Shown here in pieces: positions 26,518-35,105 of a DNA stretch of 64,000 nt. How positions within the stretch are numbered: the stretch's first letter is position 1; the number at the start of each line of letters is the position of its first letter. Both the position numbers and the translations under genes were made by a program. The notes under the pieces were generated by a model that did not search any database, was not told where the DNA came from, and saw only the letters and a program-made list of their open reading frames with translations. The stretch covers positions 1,116,001 through 1,180,000 of the forward strand of contig NZ_JAUHLN010000001.1 of NCBI RefSeq assembly GCF_030412265.1, read 5' to 3'. The DNA is from Fictibacillus terranigra. GTDB lineage: Bacteria > Bacillota > Bacilli > Bacillales > Fictibacillaceae.

Positions 26518-26826
26518 TTGGAAGATCAAATTGCAACGATTACGCCTGAAGAAGTAAAAAGCAGACTGAAAAAAGGCGAGGCGATCTCTCTTATTGATGT
26601 TCGTGAGGATGAGGAAGTCGCTGAAGGGAAAATTGCCGAAGCCAAACATATCAGAATGATGGAAGTTCCGAACCGTCTTGATGAAATCAACAAAGATGAT
26701 GAACATATTATTATCTGCCGTTCTGGAAGAAGAAGCGAGAACGTGGCTTATTTCCTTCAGGAAAATGGCTTTAAAGTAAAGAACATGGCGGGCGGAATGC
26801 TTGCTTACAATCAAGCTTCAGAATAA
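26518..26826 (+). CDS. ytwF: Rhodanese-like domain protein
   Basis: 102-residue single rhodanese domain. The active-site loop CRSGRRS (Cys67) carries the sulfur-accepting Cys; the N-terminal ISLIDVREDEEVAEG is the usual CH2A-type motif. It may shuttle persulfide sulfur for tRNA thiolation or other uses; the partner is unknown. TTG at 26518 is preferred over the ATG at 26512 because GAGGTG lies seven bases before the TTG and only one before the ATG. It lies just downstream of leuS and ends in a strong terminator. Confidence 0.85.
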   Translation: MEDQIATITPEEVKSRLKKGEAISLIDVREDEEVAEGKIAEAKHIRMMEVPNRLDEINKDDEHIIICRSGRRSENVAYFLQENGFKVKNMAGGMLAYNQASE

Positions 26827-26830
26827 CCGT

Positions 26831-26870
26831 AAAAAACCCGGATGCGCATGAACTGCATCCGGGTTTTTTA
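26831..26870 (+). terminator. Terminator after rhodanese gene
   Basis: AAAAAACCCGGATGC / GCATCCGGGTTTTTT stem with a 9-base loop. Confidence 0.95.
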
Positions 26871-26979
26871 TCATGGCCTACAGTCTTTTTTACCTTCCTT
26901 GAGTTATTGGGAATTTTTCCCTGTAAATGATTCCTGCTTCCGAGCCGATATAAAAATATAAAGACTCTGGGGGATAGAC

Positions 26980-28882
26980 ATGCATAAACAATACCTGCTC
27001 TATTTCATCTTACTTTTACTCGCGGCCCGCATGTTTACAGAGTATACCAGAATTTTGCAGAACAATCTGGGAGACATTCTTATAGATGGGGGATTTGCAC
27101 TCGCTCTCATTCTCATGTATTTCCGTATGGCTAAGAAGCATCATCAGAACAGCACCGTTCTTGAAAAAGAGATTGAAGAGCACAAGTCTACGATGAATGA
27201 ACTCAGGAAAAGCCGGGAAAGGCTTCAGGATATATTTGATACGATTGACGTGGCGATCTGGTCACATAACCTGAAACAAAACAAATTAATGGTTACCCGG
27301 GGAATTGAAAAGCTTTATGGATACAGTCTCGATTCATTTATTCAAGATGTGGAACTGTGGAGAAAGGTCATCCATTCCGAGGATATACCGATCATAGATC
27401 AGAGAGCGAAAAGGATCGCACGAGGAGAAACGGTGACCAGCGAGTACCGGATCACGAGGCCGGACGGCGAGATTCGGTGGATTCAGGATAGAGGCATTCC
27501 CATTCTTGATGAATCTGGTGTACTGGTTGATTTTAATTCTATTCTTTATGATATTACTAATCGAAAACAAGCAGAGAGCACGATTGACCATATGGCCTAC
27601 CATGACGATCTGACAGGACTTCCGAACAGGCACAGGTTTCAAGAGGTGCTGGAGCAGAAAATGTTTGAAGCAGGTATCAGCAACAGCACAATTGCTGTAA
27701 TGTTTGTCGATTTAGACCGCTTTAAAATGATTAACGATACGCTCGGCCACCGGTTTGGGGACGTATTGCTTCAGCACGTCTCTTATCAGCTTAGGAACCT
27801 TGTACGTCCGTCTGATCACGTATTCCGCCGCGGGGGAGATGAATTTATTCTATTAATGGAAAACACGGACGAAGCGGAAATAAGACAGCTTTCCATGCGT
27901 ATCCTAAACCAATTTAAAAAGCCGATCATGATCAGGGGACAGGAGATTTTTTCGACGCTTAGCCTTGGTATTGCGTTTTATCCCGGACATGGACTTGATG
28001 TAGATGAGCTCATTAAAAATGCAGATACGGCGATGTACCATGCAAAGGAAAAAGGCAGGGACAACTATCAATTTTTTAATGCCGCACTTAACGAATCGAT
28101 GATGGTAAAGATGCAGCTGGAAAACGGCCTGCGAAAGGCCCTTCATCGAGAGGAGTTTACCCTTCGTTATCAGCCTCAGATCCATCTGCCGAGTGAAAGA
28201 GTTATGGGAACAGAAGCCCTGCTCCGATGGGAGCATCCGGAATATGGAAATATACCCCCATCCACTTTTATTCCGGTGGCTGAGGATACAGGTTTAATCA
28301 TACCGATCGGGGACTGGGTAATTAAAGAAGCGTGCCGGCAGAACAAATTCTGGCAGGACATCGGACATGAAAAGCTTAGCATCGCTGTAAATATATCTGC
28401 GAAGCAGCTGGAGGACCCCGGGTTTCCTGATAGAGTAAAAAAAGAACCTGGCCGTGTTTGAACTCGATCCAGCCTGTTTGGAACTGGAAATTACAGAGGG
28501 AATGATGCAAGATTTTGATTCTTCTCTACCGAACATCCGAAGACTGAAAGAATTGGGTGTGAAAATATCAATCGATGATTTTGGAACCGGCTATTCCTCT
28601 TTAAGCTATCTAAAGGTGCTGCCGATCGAGACGCTGAAAATTGATAAGTCCTTTCTGGATGACAGCCTGGAAAGCTTCCAGGGGCAAGCCCTTGTCAAAA
28701 CGATCATTGATATGGGAATCAATCTGAAGTTTAATGTCATCGCTGAGGGCATAGAAGACCGGATGCAAGTGGAATTTCTGCTTTCTCAGGGCTGCCTGGT
28801 CGGGCAAGGATATTTTTACAGCGAACCTCTTTCTGCGACAGAATGTGAAGCGTTCTTTCAGAAGGGCCTATCACCAAAGTAA
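26980..28882 (+). pseudogene. PAS-GGDEF-EAL cyclic-di-GMP protein, split by a frameshift
   Basis: N-terminal hydrophobic helices (about residues 5-20 and 30-47) are followed by a PAS domain (about 75-190), a GGDEF cyclase domain (about 198-360; intact RGGDEF, GGDEF at 285-289) and an EAL phosphodiesterase domain with EAL at 412-414. At a run of seven A (28437-28443) the frame is lost and stops at 28461. The remaining EAL half continues in the next frame (28454-28882) with EITEG, IDDFGTGYSSL, LKIDKSF and VIAEGIED. With six A the protein would be about 633 residues and complete. Recent mutation, phase variation or a sequencing error are all possible. Without repair the EAL domain is cut and the cyclase part may still act. 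Confidence 0.85.
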
Positions 28883-29003
28883 AAGAGGGATGATTTTTAT
28901 TTTTTCCTGTCGACAAGTTGGGTCCGCTCTTCAAAACTAGTGCTGTTTTTACAAAGGATTCGACGTAAATGACAGGGAAAACATACCCAGGAGGTGCTGG
29001 AGT

Positions 29004-29195
29004 ATGTTGAAAATAAAGTTGTTTGATGAAGAACATGAAGCTGACCTGGAAGAAGCGGTTAATCTCTTCTTGGAGAACCTCCATGAATCGAACATCAAAG
29101 ATATCAAGTATCAAGTTTCGATCAGTGACAGTTTAAGGCAGGAAGAGGAACCTACCATATACTCCTATTCGATCATGGTTATTTATAATGAATAA
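29004..29195 (+). CDS. cse60: Sporulation protein Cse60-like
   Basis: 63-residue acidic protein (MLKIKLFDEEHEADLEEAVNLF at the start, positions 1-22; key residues K3-K5, D8, E10-H11). It resembles the small Bacillus sporulation protein Cse60 (YteV), which is SigE-controlled, from memory of its MLKxKxFDEEHExDLExAVN pattern. CAGGAGGTG precedes the ATG. ytfP and ytgP follow, as in the B. subtilis neighbourhood. I could not assign a clear SigE promoter. Confidence 0.7.
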   Translation: MLKIKLFDEEHEADLEEAVNLFLENLHESNIKDIKYQVSISDSLRQEEEPTIYSYSIMVIYNE

Positions 29196-29218
29196 ATAAC
29201 TTGGTTATTTATAATAAA

Positions 29219-29268
29219 TAAAAAAGGGAACTTCCTCCGCAATGGCAGAGGGAGTCCCCTTTTTTTAT
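29219..29268. terminator. Bidirectional terminator between cse60 and ytfP
   Basis: AAAAGGGAACTTCCTC pairs with GAGGGAGTCCCCTTTTTTT (two mismatches) around a 10-base loop between convergent genes. Confidence 0.75.
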
Positions 29269-30521
29269 TGTATTGCAGCATTTGTTCCCGCCAGATGTCC
29301 TGTAACGAAGGCAACCGTTATATTATAGCCGCCGGTATAGCCATGCAGATCTAATATTTCCCCGCAAAAATAAAGTCCTTCTTTCCTTTTCGAGGCCATG
29401 CTCTTTGGTTCAATTTCCTTTATCGAAACTCCGCCGCCTGTCACGAACGCTTTTTCAATGGAAAGTGTACCGTTGACCTCAAATGAGAACCTTTTAAGCA
29501 GCGAGACCAATTGACGCAGGCTTTGTTTGTTCAGGTGTTCACTCGTCACATCAAGGGATATGCTGGCTTTTTCCAATAAAAACAGTAAATATCGTTCAGG
29601 AAGAAAGCCCTTCAGGACATTTTTTATTGCTTTTTTTGGATCTTCTTTAAGGAGGCTGTTGACAGATTGAAATAATTCTTCCTCTTTTTGGTCAGGAAAA
29701 GAATCGATGGACATCATGATCGATTTCGTTTCAAACTTTTTAAGGGCTTTTACAACGAATTGGCTCGATCGAAGGGCTGCAGGTCCAGATAATCCGAAAT
29801 GAGTGAAGATCATATCCCCTCTATGCGCTTTGATCAGTTTTCCCTTTGGATTCCAGACCGAAAGCTCAGCTTGGCGAAGTGAGATGCCCTGCAGTGTTTT
29901 TGACTTTACAAAGGGCTCGGATGAAGTAATCGGAACTTCTGTAGGATACAGTTCGGTAATCGTGTGGCCCGCCTTTTTTGCCCAGGCGTAGCCATCGCCT
30001 GTTGAACCGGTGTGTGGGACGGACTTTCCGCCAACCGCGATAATGACCGCTTTAGCAGGTATAACGGTACCATTTTTCAGAACGACCTCTTTTACATGAT
30101 CATCTGTGTAATTCACCGTTTCCACGGGTGAATTTGTCCAGATTTTTACGTTCAGCGATTCGATTTTCTTCAGCAGGGCAGCGACTACATCACTCGCCTT
30201 GTTGCTGACGGGAAACATTCTTCCGTTGTCTTCTTCTTTCAGCGCAATTCCTAGCCCCTCAAAAAAAGAGATGATATCTTCATTGTTAAAGATCGAGAAC
30301 GCACTGTATAAAAAACGCCCGTTGCCGGGGATGTGTTTTATGATTTCATCAATCGGAAGCCGGTTCGTTACGTTGCAACGTCCTCCGCCTGAAATGGCAA
30401 GCTTTCTGCCAAGTTTGTCCCCTTTATCAATGAGCAGCACTCTGCTGCCCTTTGTTGCTGCAGCGACAGAGGCCATTAATCCCGAAGGGCCTCCTCCAAT
30501 AACCACTACATCATATTTCAT
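29265..30521 (-). CDS. ytfP: FAD-dependent oxidoreductase of the HI0933 family (YtfP)
   Basis: 418-residue flavoprotein. The dinucleotide-binding motif [13 protein letters not shown] lies at residues 5-17, followed by the HI0933 family markers [39 protein letters not shown] and, near the C-terminus, [16 protein letters not shown]. Reaction and substrate are not known for the Bacillus protein. It is transcribed away from the MurJ-like gene; about 160 bases separate the two divergent starts. Confidence 0.88.
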   Translation of the reverse strand: MKYDVVVIGGGPSGLMASVAAATKGSRVLLIDKGDKLGRKLAISGGGRCNVTNRLPIDEIIKHIPGNGRFLYSAFSIFNNEDIISFFEGLGIALKEEDNGRMFPVSNKASDVVAALLKKIESLNVKIWTNSPVETVNYTDDHVKEVVLKNGTVIPAKAVIIAVGGKSVPHTGSTGDGYAWAKKAGHTITELYPTEVPITSSEPFVKSKTLQGISLRQAELSVWNPKGKLIKAHRGDMIFTHFGLSGPAALRSSQFVVKALKKFETKSIMMSIDSFPDQKEEELFQSVNSLLKEDPKKAIKNVLKGFLPERYLLFLLEKASISLDVTSEHLNKQSLRQLVSLLKRFSFEVNGTLSIEKAFVTGGGVSIKEIEPKSMASKRKEGLYFCGEILDLHGYTGGYNITVAFVTGHLAGTNAAIQ

Positions 30522-30685
30522 GTATGCACCTGCTTCCTTTTATTACAACCAAAAAGATACCATATCTTTTGTGAAATGAAAAACTCTGTCGCAAGAGAGT
30601 GCTTGTGTTACAATACTAATGTTGTTCTAGAAGAATAAATTCAAAGTATGCTTTTTTGCAGCACTAAATAGTAGGAGATGGATTC

Positions 30686-32314
30686 ATGTCTCGGTTATTG
30701 CGAGGAACGTTAATTTTAACTGCAGCAACATTCTTTTCAAAATTTATCGGATTGATTTATATTGTTCCGTTTAATGCATTGGTCGGAACAAAGGGCCTTG
30801 CTCTATACGGCTACGCTTATAATCCCTACACGATTCTCCTTAGTATCGCAACGATGGGTGTGCCGCTGGCCGTTTCCAAGTTCGTATCCAAATATAATGC
30901 TCTTGGCGATTATGCCACTGGCCGAAAGCTGCTGAAATCCGGCTTGTTCATCATGACATTGACGGGCTTTGCCGCCTTTCTTGTACTTTATTTTATCGCC
31001 CCCGTACTGTCCGCCAACATTTTGGGGAAACATGGCGGTGACGGAAATACGGTGGATGACATTACTTTTGTTATCCGAATGGTAAGTACCGCTCTGATTT
31101 TTGTTCCTTCCATGAGCTTGATCAGGGGATACTTTCAGGGATTCCAATCGATGGGCCCTACTGCGGTTTCACAGGTAGTGGAACAGATTATTCGAATCTT
31201 ATTTATCCTGATCGCCAGCTACGCTGTCATCCATATCATGAACGGTACTTTGACTACGGCTGTTGGCCTTGCGACTTTTGCCGCGACAGTTGGGGCGATT
31301 GGAGGCTTGCTTGTTCTGCTTTGGTACTGGAACAGAAGGCGTCCATATCTAAAAAAAATGTATGAACAGTCCACCGTGGATTCACAGGTCTCCCTGCCGG
31401 CGATCTACCGGGAGATCGTTTCCTATGCCGTGCCTTTTGTAGCCGTTGGACTGGCCATCCCGTTATATAAAATTATTGATCAATTTACGATTGTTAATAC
31501 TCTTCAGCAGACAGGCTACAGCCAGCCGAAGGCAGAAGATGTGTTTGCGATGGTCACACAGACCTCCCATCAGCTTGTCATGATCCCGGTGTCACTGGCT
31601 ACTGCCTTTGCTTTAACCCTTATCCCGATCATTACAAAGTCTTATACAGAAGGGGATTATGACTCGCTGAACAATCAGATCACACAATCCTTTCAGATGA
31701 CGTTGTTTCTGACAGTGCCTGCAGCTGTCGGCTTATCGGTCCTTGCTTATCCGGCTTATGGAACGCTGTTCACACTGAACGATATCAAGCTGGGAGGCGA
31801 GCTCCTTCGCTGGTATTCTCTGTCAGGGATCTGGTTTGCGATGTTTACGGTTACCGCAGCGATCATGCAAGGGCTGAACCGGCAGAAATATGCGTTGTTC
31901 AGCCTCTTGGTAGGTATCCTGCTTAAACTGACCCTGAACATTCCTCTCATTTATTTATGGAAGGGTGTAGGTTCGATTATTGCAACCAACATCGGGTACA
32001 CGGTATCTATTCTAATTAACCTGTATGTGATAAAGAAATATGGTGAATTTTCATTTAAGTGGGTATTCCGCCGCGCAATTCTGATCGGTGCTTTCGGTTT
32101 AGCCATGGCTGTCGCTGTTTATGTGATCAAAGCGCCAATCGAAGGTTCCTTCCATGGGGTTTATACGAAGGCCAGGGGTATTGCAGTACTGGCAGCGGGT
32201 ATACTCACTGGAGGACTCGTTTATTTTGCTCTCTCTTACAAATCGGGTTTGATACAGATTATTTTAGGTCAGCGGTTCAGCTTCCTGAAAAGAAAAAAAA
32301 AGAAAGCCACGTAA
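30686..32314 (+). CDS. ytgP: Lipid II flippase, MurJ-type (YtgP)
   Basis: 542-residue polytopic membrane protein of the MOP/MVF superfamily (polysaccharide biosynthesis, SpoVB-like). YtgP is the B. subtilis MurJ homologue that flips lipid II across the membrane for peptidoglycan synthesis. The N-terminal LRGTLILTAATFFSKFIG is typical. About 14 hydrophobic helices are visible, with a basic C-terminal tail (FLKRKKKKAT). GTAGGAGATG precedes the ATG. A terminator follows immediately. It is monocistronic. Confidence 0.9.
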   Translation: MSRLLRGTLILTAATFFSKFIGLIYIVPFNALVGTKGLALYGYAYNPYTILLSIATMGVPLAVSKFVSKYNALGDYATGRKLLKSGLFIMTLTGFAAFLVLYFIAPVLSANILGKHGGDGNTVDDITFVIRMVSTALIFVPSMSLIRGYFQGFQSMGPTAVSQVVEQIIRILFILIASYAVIHIMNGTLTTAVGLATFAATVGAIGGLLVLLWYWNRRRPYLKKMYEQSTVDSQVSLPAIYREIVSYAVPFVAVGLAIPLYKIIDQFTIVNTLQQTGYSQPKAEDVFAMVTQTSHQLVMIPVSLATAFALTLIPIITKSYTEGDYDSLNNQITQSFQMTLFLTVPAAVGLSVLAYPAYGTLFTLNDIKLGGELLRWYSLSGIWFAMFTVTAAIMQGLNRQKYALFSLLVGILLKLTLNIPLIYLWKGVGSIIATNIGYTVSILINLYVIKKYGEFSFKWVFRRAILIGAFGLAMAVAVYVIKAPIEGSFHGVYTKARGIAVLAAGILTGGLVYFALSYKSGLIQIILGQRFSFLKRKKKKAT

Positions 32315-32343
32315 AAAAGAAGGTCCTCTTGGACCTTCTTTTC
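32315..32343 (+). terminator. ytgP terminator
   Basis: AGAAGGTCC / GGACCTTCT stem with a TCTT loop, A-rich left and T-rich right flanks. Confidence 0.9.
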
Positions 32344-32426
32344 TGGGATAAGAGAGGTTGGCATTCAAGTAATGTCTAACTCCGGCGTTTGTCGGAATTA
32401 AGCAGGGTGCTTGCGCTTTTCTTACA

Positions 32427-32852
32427 TTATTCATTTTGTTCGTCATACCACTTCAGCTGGTTGCCGATACTATAGCCTTCAAGTGGCACTTCAAACTGAA
32501 AACCGGCCTTGGCCAGCTCAGGCTGAAGGTGTTCTCTGTAAACCCATCCTCCATGCAAATAAACGGTGCTTTCTTCCGGATTTTCATGATTTTGCAGCTC
32601 TTCTACGACTTTCCGCGCCCATTCGTGCTTTTCCTTGGAGGAAAAATTTTTAATTGAAACATTATAGGGCTCGATCCATTGATCCTGAGTAAGAAACCCT
32701 TCTTTTGCGCTGTAAAAATAAAATGCATCATAATTCTGCTTTGCAAAAAGAACAGATTTTAAAAACAAAGGACTTATGTATAAATCAATAGCTGCTGCGG
32801 GATGGTTCAGTTTTTTTCTGGCAGTCGCCAGCAGGCCGATTTTCCGTTTCAT
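32427..32852 (-). CDS. DUF6884-like hypothetical protein
   Basis: 141-residue cytoplasmic protein starting MKRKIGLLATARKKL. The pattern ATARKKLNHPAAAIDLY, then ISPLFLKSVLFAKQNYD and a later YLHGGWVYREHL recalls the DUF6884/YaaA-like group of small proteins of uncertain function. That assignment is from memory of the pattern only. It is convergent with ytgP and divergent from ytzG. AGGAGATTGTTAG precedes the ATG. Confidence 0.65.
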   Translation of the reverse strand: MKRKIGLLATARKKLNHPAAAIDLYISPLFLKSVLFAKQNYDAFYFYSAKEGFLTQDQWIEPYNVSIKNFSSKEKHEWARKVVEELQNHENPEESTVYLHGGWVYREHLQPELAKAGFQFEVPLEGYSIGNQLKWYDEQNE

Positions 32853-32963
32853 CTAACAATCTCCTCCTATAGTACTAAAATACCCGCGTTTATTAATTAT
32901 AAAGCAAATTTTTGTAAATTTATAGGAAAATATGCTTATAAAAGAAAAGAGGTCGAAGTAAAC

Positions 32964-33677
32964 ATGCGAATGGACAAATTATTAGCCAATATGGGGTTTG
33001 GAAGCCGAAAAGAAGTGAAGCTGCTTTTGAAAAAAGGTGTTGTACTTGTTGACGGTGTGCCAGTAAAAGACAGCAAGACAAAAGTAGATCCCGAAACACA
33101 GAAGGTGGTCGTTCATGGAGAGGAAGTGTCCTATAAAGAAACGATTTATCTCATGATGAACAAACCGCCGGGTGTTATCTCAGCAACAGAGGATCATGTT
33201 CAGGAGACGGTCATCGACCTTCTTGAAGATCGGGATCAGATTCTTTCACCATTTCCGGTAGGCCGCCTGGATAAAGATACAGAAGGGCTTCTCGTACTTA
33301 CGAATGACGGACAATTGTCCCACTCGCTTTTATCCCCTAAAAAGCATGTTCCTAAAACGTATTTTGCGAAAATAAATGGAAGGGTCACACAGGAGGATGT
33401 GGAGGCGTTCAAGGAAGGTGTAGTCCTTGATGATGGATATAAGACTAAACCTGGAGCGGTGCTTTCCATCCTTCATTCGGGAGAAATCTCTGAAATCGAG
33501 CTCATCATCACGGAGGGAAAATTCCATCAGGTAAAGAGGATGTTTGAGGCGGTCGGAAAAAAAGTTACCTATTTAAAGCGAATAAAAATGGGAGGACTGT
33601 CTTTGGATGAAAACCTGAAGCTTGGAGAATACAGGGAGCTGACAGAGGAAGAACTGGAGCGCTTATCTGAAAGATAG
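32964..33677 (+). CDS. ytzG: RsuA-family pseudouridine synthase YtzG
   Basis: 237-residue pseudouridine synthase of the RsuA/RluB/E/F family. An N-terminal S4 RNA-binding domain spans about residues 1-50 (RMDKLLANMGFGSRKEV). The catalytic motif is GRLDKDTEGLL with Asp103. It modifies a uridine in rRNA; which site is not shown by sequence. ATG at 32964 is used: AGAGGT lies about 10 bases upstream and the S4 domain begins directly there. An open frame extending to 32802 is non-family and overlaps the divergent neighbour. Confidence 0.9.
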   Translation: MRMDKLLANMGFGSRKEVKLLLKKGVVLVDGVPVKDSKTKVDPETQKVVVHGEEVSYKETIYLMMNKPPGVISATEDHVQETVIDLLEDRDQILSPFPVGRLDKDTEGLLVLTNDGQLSHSLLSPKKHVPKTYFAKINGRVTQEDVEAFKEGVVLDDGYKTKPGAVLSILHSGEISEIELIITEGKFHQVKRMFEAVGKKVTYLKRIKMGGLSLDENLKLGEYRELTEEELERLSER

Positions 33678-33726
33678 GTTTTTAAAAAGGAAATAAAGGG
33701 TAAAATTTTGAAAAGGAGGAATGGTA

Positions 33727-34374
33727 ATGCTGCTTAAAGCGAAGGATTTACTGGATAAAAAAGTAAAGCACTCGGAAACGAAAGTTGATAACATCGGCCC
33801 AAACGGCGTTCTCCTGAATAAATATGATTTTTCCCTGTGTTACCTCTCGTTTGAGGAAAGTGTGCCTGCCGATCCTGGAAATGAAGAATCATTTCAGCCT
33901 GTTGATAAAAATGTACTGAATATGCAGGCGGCAACGAGCGGCATCGGATCGCAAAGCACTCCTATGACAGGAACAGGCTATCCTGTTACTGCAAGAACTT
34001 ATCATAAAGAAAATTACTTGATCCCATGGCACGATATTATTTCTCTCGATGATGACATTGTGTATCAGGGGAATGAGCGCCAAATGGAAGAACCTGACGA
34101 ATGCATGGCTTCCTCCATATTTGATGGCTGGACAGTAGAAACGATAGACGGTGAAAAGATAGGTAAGATTAAAGATATCATCCTTGATACGATATCTAAA
34201 AAAGCGGTGGCGCTGGAGATTGCTGAAGGCTTTTGGTCCAAGCTGCTCGGGGAAGGCAACAAATACATGCCGATCGCAGGTGAACCGAACTGGGCAGAGG
34301 AGAAGTGGATAGTCGAGCCCGAGTTGAAGGATCATGTAGTCAGTAATAAAGAAGACATTAAACCGCTTTTTTAA
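33727..34374 (+). CDS. PRC-barrel domain protein
   Basis: 215-residue protein. The C-terminal part holds a PRC-barrel, seen as FDGWTVETIDGEKIGKIKDI then ILDTISKKAVALEIAEG; a first, more diverged barrel-like unit is at the N-terminus (LLKAKDLLDKKVK, then DNIGPNGVLL). PRC barrels occur in photosynthetic reaction centre H subunits, RimM and sporulation proteins such as YlmC/YmxH; function here is unknown. The ATG at 33727 has AAAGGAGG seven bases upstream; the one at 33721 overlaps it. Confidence 0.75.
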   Translation: MLLKAKDLLDKKVKHSETKVDNIGPNGVLLNKYDFSLCYLSFEESVPADPGNEESFQPVDKNVLNMQAATSGIGSQSTPMTGTGYPVTARTYHKENYLIPWHDIISLDDDIVYQGNERQMEEPDECMASSIFDGWTVETIDGEKIGKIKDIILDTISKKAVALEIAEGFWSKLLGEGNKYMPIAGEPNWAEEKWIVEPELKDHVVSNKEDIKPLF

Positions 34375-34391
34375 TAAGCAATGAAAAAACA

Positions 34392-34422
34392 AAAAACCCC
34401 CTTCCATTTGGATGGGGGTTAT
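34392..34422. terminator. Terminator between PRC-barrel gene and ytzE
   Basis: ACCCCCTTCC / GGATGGGGGTT stem with an ATTT-centred loop. The A-rich left side makes it usable in both directions. Confidence 0.7.
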
Positions 34423-34429
34423 CTCATCA

Positions 34430-34648
34430 TTATGATACTTTTACTTTTTTGGAGGTTGTCTGCCACAGCCCTCTGCTTGGGCTGGTGACCAGGTTGTTAT
34501 ATGCCAATACATTTAGATCCCTCTGGATAGTGCGCTGCGTAGTCCCAAATTCTTCAACCAATTCTCGTGTTGTGACAGTCCCTTTCCTTTTTATAAAAAG
34601 ATACATGGATTTTACACGGTTCAACATACGGTTAGTTGAAGGACTCAA
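34430..34648 (-). CDS. ytzE: DeoR-type helix-turn-helix protein YtzE
   Basis: 72-residue protein consisting almost only of a DeoR-family DNA-binding domain: SMYLFIKRKGTVTTRELVEEFG, TTQRTIQRDLNVL as recognition helix, then the wing YNNLVTSPSRGLW. No sugar-phosphate effector domain is present, so it probably binds DNA without that type of ligand control; B. subtilis YtzE is similarly short. The start is TTG with GGGAGTGG upstream. Its targets are unknown. Confidence 0.85.
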   Translation of the reverse strand: MSPSTNRMLNRVKSMYLFIKRKGTVTTRELVEEFGTTQRTIQRDLNVLAYNNLVTSPSRGLWQTTSKKVKVS

Positions 34649-34750
34649 AAAACCACTCCCTATACAGTATTGTCGTTCATAATAAATTATAGAATAATTT
34701 CATTAATTTATTATGATAAAATGTTTAAATTTTCTTTAAAAAATGAGATT

Positions 34751-34788
34751 AAAATAAAAAGCGAAGACTCCATATCCGGTTCTTCGCT
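34751..34788 (-). terminator. Minus-strand terminator of a small transcript
   Basis: Read on the minus strand, AGCGAAGA (34788-34781) pairs with TCTTCGCT (34767-34760) and is followed by TTTTATTTT. It has no annotated minus-strand gene upstream other than the micro-ORFs described here. Confidence 0.75.
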
Positions 34789-34938
34789 GCTTCGCCATGA
34801 CTTTCATCATGATTTCTCTCTATTTCTCAGGTGATTGGCGGCTTCGCAGCATTAGAATGACCGCTAAGTTTTTCAAACAAAACAAAGCATTCATCGTTTA
34901 CTAATCACAACCACACCTCCTATTTACGCGATATTATA
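34789..34938 (-). ncRNA. Candidate small transcript with two overlapping micro-ORFs
   Basis: On the minus strand a promoter (TTGCTT at 34961-34956, 17-base spacer, TATAAT at 34938-34933) is followed by AGGAGG at 34921-34916. Seven bases later GTG opens a five-codon frame MISKR with stop TGA. That stop overlaps the ATG (34894) of a 24-codon frame, MNALFCLKNLAVILMLRSRQ and four more residues, ending at 34820. A terminator closes the unit at 34788-34751. It could encode a short hydrophobic-basic peptide, an attenuator or an sRNA. The gap between ytzE and pepV (34649-35105) holds nothing else that I can see. Confidence 0.45.
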
Positions 34939-35105
34939 CTTTATTGCAGAGGAAAAAGCAAATGAGCAGTCTTTAAATCGGCATTAATTCACTCTTTTTT
35001 GGAACTATAAGCTAAAATGGAAGTGGATTTGTCCAATATTGGGTACCGCCTTGTAATGAAACATGAGATGATACATAAGTAGTGAATGAAGAAAGGTGAG
35101 CAGTT

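Noticed and set aside
28970-29003. SigE promoter for cse60
   Set aside because: A CATACCCA -10-like element is present but no matching -35 at the right distance.
30686-32314. Possible stage V sporulation protein B instead of MurJ
   Set aside because: Both are MOP-family flippases, but position next to ytfP and the N-terminal sequence fit YtgP better.
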